Shown: positions 58,485 to 64,000 of the stretch, piece by piece | Position numbering within the stretch: the stretch's first letter is position 1 | Layout: each line of letters starts with the position of its first letter | DNA from: Actinomycetospora endophytica | GTDB lineage: Bacteria > Actinomycetota > Actinomycetes > Mycobacteriales > Pseudonocardiaceae | NCBI RefSeq assembly: GCF_021026375.1 | Contig: NZ_JAJNDB010000001.1 | Location: 1,426,001-1,490,000, forward strand | Direction of reading: 5' to 3' | DNA length: 64,000 bases | The notes under the pieces: generated by a model | Told to the model about the DNA's origin: nothing | Databases searched by the model: none | What the model saw: the letters and a program-made list of their open reading frames with translations, nothing else | Made by a program: the position numbers and the translations under genes

Positions 58485-58513
58485 CCGACCCAACGGCTCG
58501 ACCCTCGGGTTGG
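58485..58513. promoter_or_regulatory. TetR-type operator upstream of the regulator gene
   Basis: CCGACCCAAC at 58485-58494 with a CCAAC/GTTGG inverted pair (58490-58494, 58509-58513). Likely bound by the neighbouring TetR. Confidence 0.45.
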
Positions 58514-58529
58514 TTTCCGGACGGCCGCC

Positions 58530-59876
58530 TCACACCAGCTCGGAGTCGCGCACCTTCTGCAGTCCCCGGGCCATGCGGCGCTTCGCCGCGGGCACGTGGT
58601 TGACCACCCGCATCGCCGAGCGCTGCGCGAGGACGGAGAACGGGCGCAGCAGCGGGCGGCGGTCGACGTCGTCGTGCATGAACTCCAGCGACTCCCGCAC
58701 CGCCAGCGCGGAGTACCGGCGCATGTGCTCCTCGTAGGAGCCCACCGCCTCGTCGCGGGAGAGCTCGCCGTCGCGCATGCGCACCAGGCGGTCGCGCAGT
58801 TCGCGGGCGTCGCGCAGCGCCGTGTTCGCGCCGGCTCCGCGCCCCGGCGTCATGGTGTGGATCGCGTCGCCGACCAGCGTCACCGAGCTCGGGCGCCAGG
58901 CCGGCAGCGGGTCGGAGGTCCGGACCGAGACCGCCAGGGCCGCGGACGGGTCGGAGGCCGCCAGCAGGTCGCGCCAGCGCGGATCCCAGTCGCGGGTGAG
59001 GTCGGCGGCGACGTCGTGGAGCGCGGTGCCGCGCCGGTCGAGCACGTCGGCCGGGGTGACGCGTCGCGACGTCGACAGCCCCCAGGACACGTAGTCGGTG
59101 GTGTTGTCGTAGCGCAGCCCGGGCCAGGCCGCGAGCAGCGCGGCGTCGTCGGACCCGATGCCCTCGCGGGGTGCCCCGCCGGGCTCCCACGGCATCCGCA
59201 TCGCGTGCAGGATGCCGAACTGCCCGCGCCGGTCGAAGAGCATCGACATGCCGCTGCGGACCCGCTCGGGCAGGGCGGCGGCCTGGACGGCGTCGAAGGG
59301 GAGCTTGCCGCCGATCGCGACGAGCCCGGTCTCCGAGTGCGTCGCGTGCGGCAGGTACTGGGCCCGCACGCGGGAGTTCGCGCCGTCGGCCCCGACCAGG
59401 AGATCCCCGCGGTCCGACGAACCGTCGGCGAAGAACGCCGTCACCGTGCCGTCCTCGTGCTGCTCGTAGCCGGTGAAGACGCGGTCGAACGTGATCACGT
59501 CCTCCATGCCCGTGAACAGCACCTGGCGCAGCGTGGTGCGGCTGACGTTGTAGTCCTGGTCCTCGGCGGCCTCGCCGTGCGGGAGGTCGTCGAAGCACAT
59601 GCCCACCAGCTCGGAGAAGTGCTCGGTGTACATCGTCAGGTGGACGTAGGCCCGCCCGGTGGTGGCGACGAACGTCCCGAACAGCTCGTCGTCGAGACAC
59701 GCCCTGAGCGCCCGGGCGCCGTTCGGGGAGATCCCGACGCGGTAGCCGTGCAGGCCGCCGGTGCGGGTGCGGTCGCGCTCGTGGACGGCGACCTCGAACC
59801 CGGCCCGACGCAGGCCGTGCGCGAGGCACATGCCGCCGGTCCCGGCGCCGATGATGAGGATCTTGAATGTGGACAT
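58530..59876 (-). CDS. FAD-dependent monooxygenase (aromatic hydroxylase type)
   Basis: 448 aa. FAD loop ILIIGAGTGGMCLAHGLRRA, the DG motif LLVGADGANSRVRA and GD motif LVGDAIHTMTPGRGAGANT are the class A flavoprotein signature. It could hydroxylate an aromatic compound or an antibiotic. ATG 59876; 30 nt after PadR, on the same strand, so probably PadR-controlled. Confidence 0.87.
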   Translation of the reverse strand: MSTFKILIIGAGTGGMCLAHGLRRAGFEVAVHERDRTRTGGLHGYRVGISPNGARALRACLDDELFGTFVATTGRAYVHLTMYTEHFSELVGMCFDDLPHGEAAEDQDYNVSRTTLRQVLFTGMEDVITFDRVFTGYEQHEDGTVTAFFADGSSDRGDLLVGADGANSRVRAQYLPHATHSETGLVAIGGKLPFDAVQAAALPERVRSGMSMLFDRRGQFGILHAMRMPWEPGGAPREGIGSDDAALLAAWPGLRYDNTTDYVSWGLSTSRRVTPADVLDRRGTALHDVAADLTRDWDPRWRDLLAASDPSAALAVSVRTSDPLPAWRPSSVTLVGDAIHTMTPGRGAGANTALRDARELRDRLVRMRDGELSRDEAVGSYEEHMRRYSALAVRESLEFMHDDVDRRPLLRPFSVLAQRSAMRVVNHVPAAKRRMARGLQKVRDSELV

Positions 59877-59906
59877 GGGTGTCCCCTGGAAGGTGGGTGC
59901 GCGTTG

Positions 59907-60491
59907 CTAGTCGCGCGAGCGGAGGAGGGTGTCGCGGTCCCAGGTCAGGGCCCCGGACGTGAGGTCGTCGACGAGGCCCTCGATGAAGGTCACGTCGGTC
60001 TCGAGCTGGGCGAGGAGGTACTCCTCCTCGACGAGGTGCAGCCGGTCGACGTCGGCGGAGACGTCCGCCAGCTGGTCCCGGGTGTGATCGCGGGCGGCTC
60101 GCCGCTCGGCCAGCCGGGCGCGCAGCGCGGCGAGGGCCTCGGTGACCGTGATGAGCGGGAGATAGGCGAGCGCCGCCGTGAACTCGCCGAACTCGGGGCG
60201 CGGGGCCACGAGCATGTCGACGGTCCACTCGGTGGCGGCGCGGCGGCCGGCGTCGGTCGCGGTGTAGACGGTCCGTTCCGGACGCGTGGCCTCGCGCTCG
60301 ACGCCCTGCTCGGTGAGCAGGCCGTCGCGCACGAGGCGGTCGATCGTCTTGTAGAGCTGGGAGCGCTGACCCACGTTGACCACGCGGTCCTTGCCGCGCT
60401 CCCGGATGAGCTGCTGCATGCGGTACGGGTGCATCGGTTCCTCGACGGCGAGTGCGAGCACCGCGAGGGCGAGTCCGGACCGCTGGGTCAT
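59907..60491 (-). CDS. PadR-family regulator
   Basis: 194 aa. PadR winged helix (about 7-85: LAVLALAVEEPMHPYRMQQL and LYKTIDRLVRDGLLTE) with a C-terminal helical Vir-like dimer domain. Upstream palindromes suggest autoregulation. ATG 60491. Confidence 0.87.
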   Translation of the reverse strand: MTQRSGLALAVLALAVEEPMHPYRMQQLIRERGKDRVVNVGQRSQLYKTIDRLVRDGLLTEQGVEREATRPERTVYTATDAGRRAATEWTVDMLVAPRPEFGEFTAALAYLPLITVTEALAALRARLAERRAARDHTRDQLADVSADVDRLHLVEEEYLLAQLETDVTFIEGLVDDLTSGALTWDRDTLLRSRD

Positions 60492-60522
60492 AGTGTCGAA
60501 GCTACTAGTGTCGTCGACACTA
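60491..60522. promoter_or_regulatory. PadR operator-like palindrome
   Basis: TAGTGTCG/CGACACTA arms with a 1-nt centre at 60506-60522, plus an extra TAGTGTCG half-site at 60491-60498 that overlaps the padR start codon. Confidence 0.6.
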
Positions 60523-60633
60523 AGCAAGGCTTCCCGGGTGTCCTCCTCCGGCGGACGACCCGGTGCCGCGCTCGCCGACCCGGCCCGCCACGTCGTCGGG
60601 ACGTGGCGGACCGGGTCGGTCCCCCGCGGGTGC

Positions 60634-61044
60634 TCAGGTGGCGGAGCCGGCGATGTTGACCAGCCAGTCGACCCCGTAGCCGTCGGTGCAGGCGCCGAAC
60701 TCGTCGCCCCACATCTGCTTCTCGAGCGGCATGGTCACCGCGCCGCTCTCGCTGAGGTGCTTGAAGTACCCGCGCAGCTCCTCGGTCTGGTCCCCGGAGA
60801 GGCTGACCGAGATCCCGCTGCCGGTCGGACGCTCCATGCCCTCGGGGGTGTCGGACGCCATGAGGACGAACCCGCTCGGCGTCTCGAGCTGGGCGTGCAT
60901 GACCTTGGTGGCCTCCGGGCCCTCGGTGCCCATGTCGCCGAAGGTCATGACGTTCAGGGTGCCGCCGAAGACCTCCCGGTAGAACTCCATCGCGGCGCGG
61001 GCGGTGTCGGTGAAGTGCAGGTAGGGGTTCAGATTGGTGCCCAT
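60634..61044 (-). CDS. PhnB-like VOC-fold protein
   Basis: 136 aa. The 3-demethylubiquinone-type VOC fold with NPYLHFTDTARAAMEFYREV and MWGDEFGACTDGYGV-like end (MWGDEFGACTDGYG). Function unknown. ATG 61044 has GGAG upstream. Confidence 0.78.
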   Translation of the reverse strand: MGTNLNPYLHFTDTARAAMEFYREVFGGTLNVMTFGDMGTEGPEATKVMHAQLETPSGFVLMASDTPEGMERPTGSGISVSLSGDQTEELRGYFKHLSESGAVTMPLEKQMWGDEFGACTDGYGVDWLVNIAGSAT

Positions 61045-61176
61045 CGGGGCTCCTCCGGCCGGTCGAGGAACTGCGGACGCCTGGGCCGTCCGGTCCAGGG
61101 GCGCCCATCGTGGCTGCTGGTCAGGTGGCTTGACCAGGATCGGTACAGACCGTGCCGGGGCGGTGACGGCGAGGGG

Positions 61177-61584
61177 TCAGGAGGCCGGCGGAACCGGTCG
61201 GTAGGTCCCGAACGACCAGCGGTTGCCCTCGGCGTCGGCGACGGCGAACTCGCGTGAGCCGTAGGGCTGGTCGGTGAGCTCCATGACGATCTCGCCGCCG
61301 GCCGCGACGACCTTCGCGTGGTGGGCGTCAGGGTCGTCGACGACGAGGTAGGTCACCGCGCGGCCGGTGTCCCACGGGTCGTCGGGACGCCGCGGGCCGA
61401 GCAGGACGGCACCGTCGCCCCAGAAGAGCTCGGCGTGGCCCTCGGACAGGTGCCCGGGGACGAGGCCCAGCACGTCGGTGAGGAAGCGGGCATGGGCGAG
61501 GACGTCGTCGCTGCGCAGCGTGGTCACGATCATGCGGTTCATCGTGGTCAGGGCGCGGCGGGATGTCTTGGACGTCGGGGACAT
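61177..61584 (-). CDS. Glyoxalase/bleomycin-resistance VOC protein
   Basis: 135 aa, VOC fold: FLTDVLGLVPGHLSEGHAEL and REFAVADAEGNRWSFGTY. Start ATG 61584 or Met 61542; neither has a ribosome site. 16 nt after the AraC gene on the same strand, so probably AraC-controlled. Confidence 0.72.
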   Translation of the reverse strand: MSPTSKTSRRALTTMNRMIVTTLRSDDVLAHARFLTDVLGLVPGHLSEGHAELFWGDGAVLLGPRRPDDPWDTGRAVTYLVVDDPDAHHAKVVAAGGEIVMELTDQPYGSREFAVADAEGNRWSFGTYRPVPPAS

Positions 61585-61600
61585 CGGGCGGCCGGGGATC

Positions 61601-62434
61601 TCAGCCGTGCACGACCTCGGCCGGGTCCACCCCGGCCGCCGCCCACCCGGAGACGTAGTCCTGCGGGGTCGCGCCGGCGAGCGCGCGGAACTCGCGGTCG
61701 AGGTGGGCGTGGTCGGCGTAGCCGCAGTCCAGCGCGACGTCGGCGATCCGGCGGGGCGGCCCCGCCACGGCGCCGGGTGCAGGCACCAGCAGGTCGGCCG
61801 CGCGCCGGAAGCGCAGGACGCGGGCGGTGGTCGTCGGGGCGAGCCCGACCTGGGACGTGAACCGCCGGGACAGATGCCGCCTGCTCCAGCCCACCTCGGC
61901 GGCCAGATCCGGTACGGGGATCCGCCCGCCGGCCGCGGTCAGGCGGCGCCAGGCGTGGGCGACCTCGGGGTCGGGTGCGGCGGTGGACCCGGCCAGCAGC
62001 GCGGTGAGGGTGTCGGTGACGAGTGCCAGCCGCTGCGGCCACGCCCCGAGATCGGCGACCCGGTCGGGCAGGCCGGCCAGGACGCGGCCGGCGGGGGAGA
62101 CCTCGGCGAGCTCGGTCGGGCTCAGCGGCGCGCGGCTGAGCTCCTGCCCCGGCGCGCCGAGCAGCCGCAGCAGGCCGAGCGGGGCGAGGTCGACCTGCAC
62201 CCCGGCCTGGTGACCCCGGAACTCGGTGAGCGCCGCGGCGTCGGCCAGGCCGCCGAGGAAGGAGCCCAGCTCGCGGTCGTCGACCCGCAACGGCTCGCCC
62301 AGGCCGAGGACGAGCGTGCACGTCGAGCCCGGGGCCTGCCGGCGTCGCACCGGGGTCGGGCTGTGCTCGTCGTAGGCCGCGAGTCGGCGCACCACGCCCC
62401 GCAACGGCGGCGGCACACCCGCGAGCAGGAACAC
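61601..62434 (-). CDS. AraC-family regulator
   Basis: 277 aa. The C-terminal double HTH is clear (VPDLAAEVGWSRRHLSRRFT and IADVALDCGYADHAHLDREF). N-terminal half is an unrecognised sensing domain. GTG 62434 follows CATCAT by 7 nt. Divergent from the amidase (31-nt gap) and upstream of a VOC gene. Confidence 0.82.
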   Translation of the reverse strand: MFLLAGVPPPLRGVVRRLAAYDEHSPTPVRRRQAPGSTCTLVLGLGEPLRVDDRELGSFLGGLADAAALTEFRGHQAGVQVDLAPLGLLRLLGAPGQELSRAPLSPTELAEVSPAGRVLAGLPDRVADLGAWPQRLALVTDTLTALLAGSTAAPDPEVAHAWRRLTAAGGRIPVPDLAAEVGWSRRHLSRRFTSQVGLAPTTTARVLRFRRAADLLVPAPGAVAGPPRRIADVALDCGYADHAHLDREFRALAGATPQDYVSGWAAAGVDPAEVVHG

Positions 62435-62465
62435 GCGCCCGATGATGCCGCTACCGTGCGCCGCT

Positions 62466-63776
62466 GTGGAGCAGCGCGCGTCGTCACAGGACCGGACCCG
62501 GGCGGCCCTGGCCCGGGCGCACGAGGTCGCGCCGACGCTGCGGGCGTTCGTCGAGATCGACGACGACGGCGCGCTCGCCGCGGCCCGCGAGGCCGACCGC
62601 CGGCGTGCGGCGGGGGAGGAGTCGCCGCTGCTCGGGACCCCGATCGCGGTGAAGGACGACGTCGACGCCGCGGGCCACGTGACGGCGCTCGGCAGCCGGG
62701 CGTTCACCCGGCCCGCGGCCACCGACGGGGCCCTCGTCGCCGCGCTGCACCGGGTCGGGCTCGTGCCGGTCGGCCGGACCGCGCTGCCCGAGCTCGCGGC
62801 GTTCGGCGTCACGGATTCGGCCCGCTACGGGATCACCCGCAACCCGCCCGCGCTCGGCCGCACGCCCGGTGGGTCCTCGGGCGGGTCGGCGGCGGCGGTC
62901 GCCGCGGGGGTGGTGCCCATCGCGACGGCGAGCGACGGGGCCGGCTCCATCCGCATCCCGGCGGCCTGCTGCGGGCTGCCCGGGTTCAAGCCGACGCAGG
63001 GGACGATGCCCTCGAGCGGCGGGTGGCACGGCCTGGCGACCCAGGGCTGCCTGACCCGGGACCTCGGGCTCGCCGCGGACTACCTCGACGCGATCGGGTC
63101 GTTCCCCGAGCCGCTGCGGCGCGCGCTGGACTCCGACCCCGGCCTGCTGCGGGTGGGCGTCACCGTCGACCCGCTCCCGCTGGCCCCGCCGCTCGCGCTC
63201 GACCCGCACGTCGCGGGCGCGGTGCGCCTCGTCGCCGACCGGCTGACCGATCTCGGGCACCGGGTCCGCCCGGTGCGGATCCGCGGCGATCGCGCCCAGG
63301 CCGCCGCGATCGCCGTCACCACCCGGATCCTCGCCGGCCTGCACGACACGGCGGCCGGGGCGGACCACCCGGAGCTGCTCGAGCCCCGCATCCGGGACCT
63401 CGCGCGGGCCGGGGCGGTCATCCCGGCGGGTGCGGTCCGGGCTGCGGTCGCGCACGGGCGGCGGTGGGGTGCCCGGGTGCTCGACGAGCTCGGGGTGGAC
63501 GTGCTGCTCACCCCGACGATGCGCGGCCCGGCGCCCCGGGTCGACCGCTGGGGCGGGCCCGCGCACGGCACCCGGGTCGGCGGGGTGACGACGCTGACCT
63601 CGATGGGCCGCTTCTACGCGCACACCCCGCTGTTCAACCACACCGGCCAGCCGGCCGTCACGCTGCCTGTCGACACCGGGGCGGGGCTGCCGCGGGCGGT
63701 CCAGCTGGTGGCGGCGCGGGACCGGGACGCGCTGCTGATGTCGGTGGCCGGCCGGGTGATGTCGGCGATGCGGTGA
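62466..63776 (+). CDS. Amidase signature-family enzyme
   Basis: 436 aa. The Ser-cisSer-Lys triad region has IAVKDDV (Lys) and GRTPGGSSGGSAAA, then the SDGAGSIRIPAACCGL block. It hydrolyses an amide of unknown identity. GTG 62466 chosen since TACCGT ends 8 nt before it; upstream ATG 62442 lacks a ribosome site. Confidence 0.87.
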   Translation: MEQRASSQDRTRAALARAHEVAPTLRAFVEIDDDGALAAAREADRRRAAGEESPLLGTPIAVKDDVDAAGHVTALGSRAFTRPAATDGALVAALHRVGLVPVGRTALPELAAFGVTDSARYGITRNPPALGRTPGGSSGGSAAAVAAGVVPIATASDGAGSIRIPAACCGLPGFKPTQGTMPSSGGWHGLATQGCLTRDLGLAADYLDAIGSFPEPLRRALDSDPGLLRVGVTVDPLPLAPPLALDPHVAGAVRLVADRLTDLGHRVRPVRIRGDRAQAAAIAVTTRILAGLHDTAAGADHPELLEPRIRDLARAGAVIPAGAVRAAVAHGRRWGARVLDELGVDVLLTPTMRGPAPRVDRWGGPAHGTRVGGVTTLTSMGRFYAHTPLFNHTGQPAVTLPVDTGAGLPRAVQLVAARDRDALLMSVAGRVMSAMR

Positions 63777-63798
63777 TCATTCCGGCCCCCGCCTGATG

Positions 63799-63851
63799 TC
63801 AGCGATGGTCCGTTGCTGCCACGAGACGTCAGCAACGGACCATCGCTGACG
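63799..63851. terminator. Terminator hairpin after the amidase gene
   Basis: 21-bp perfect arms (63799-63819, 63831-63851) around 11 nt, between two convergent genes. Its arm resembles the repeat at 31305. Confidence 0.75.
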
Positions 63852-63869
63852 CTGGGGGTGGGCCGTCCT

Positions 63870-64000
63870 CACGAGCTCCGGCAGCTCCCGGGGTGCGACT
63901 CGCAGTACGGCGTCATCCCCGGGAACCGCCCGCGATGGTCGGCGACCCAGCGGTAGACGCGCTCCTGCAGGGCGGCCGTCACGCGGTAGAGCCCCGAGGG
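63870..64000 (-). CDS. Probable DCC-family protein, C-terminal fragment
   Basis: 43 codons to TGA (63870-63872), cut by the window edge. ERVYRWVADHRGRFPGMTP and a Cys tail fit the end of DCC1-like thiol-disulfide proteins. Only the tail is visible, so the call is tentative. Confidence 0.4.

Overview
Origin and organism. The window is high-GC actinobacterial chromosome around the replication origin. The order sigM / anti-sigma / trxB / trxA / cwlM / GNAT ... parB / parA / rsmG / khpB / yidC / yidD / rnpA / rpmH / dnaA / oriC / dnaN / gnd / recF / dciA / gyrB / gyrA / DUF3566 / tRNA-Ile / tRNA-Ala is the classic oriC layout. A 6-phosphogluconate dehydrogenase between dnaN and recF, a PLP aminotransferase and a Ddl-like ligase near parB, frequent GTG starts, Lsr2, WhiB and DLW-39 proteins point to Pseudonocardiales, most likely Pseudonocardia or a close relative. 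The genus is inferred from gene content, not from a search. || Core region, about 1-31.6 kb. Replication (DnaA, DnaN, RecF, DciA, GyrB, GyrA), segregation (ParA, ParB, parS sites), redox and cell wall (TrxA, TrxB, CwlM, Ddl-like), protein insertion and RNA processing (YidC, YidD, KhpB, RnpA) and nucleoid structure (Lsr2) are encoded. Unusual points are an FkbM-type methyltransferase inserted between gyrB and gyrA, a CwlM that keeps the amidase metal ligands, parS-like sites scattered through the origin region, and a two-gene pair equivalent to the two halves of a Tm-1-type protein. || Integrated element, 31.58-40.62 kb. A 9-kb actinomycete integrative and conjugative element (AICE) sits in the 3' half of tRNA-Ala(TGC) and is bounded by a perfect 45-bp direct repeat. 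It carries int (frameshifted), xis, two small unknown genes, a small membrane protein, an FtsK/TraB-type DNA translocase, a WhiB protein with an extra zinc ribbon, a GntR regulator with palindromic operators, a HAD hydrolase, a lower-GC two-gene cargo module (141-aa unknown plus DUF2335 membrane protein) and a rolling-circle Rep. A perfect palindromic parS-like site lies just inside the left end, touching the int stop codon. || Catabolic and accessory region, 40.65-64 kb. This holds a SCO6745-family protein, TetR plus SMR efflux, an amidohydrolase / MBL hydrolase / enoyl-CoA hydratase operon (the MBL gene has an in-frame amber codon), a CocE-type hydrolase with a divergent TetR, a complete paaABCDE-paaZ-paaI phenylacetyl-CoA epoxidation operon, an acyl-CoA dehydrogenase/enoyl-CoA hydratase operon facing an SDR, a TetR whose operator-like half-sites recur in neighbouring promoters, PadR plus a FAD monooxygenase, two VOC proteins, an AraC regulator and an amidase. 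The window ends inside a probable DCC-family gene. Many genes overlap by 4 nt (ATGA/GTGA), and several start 7-8 nt after a TANNNT box, which suggests leaderless transcripts.
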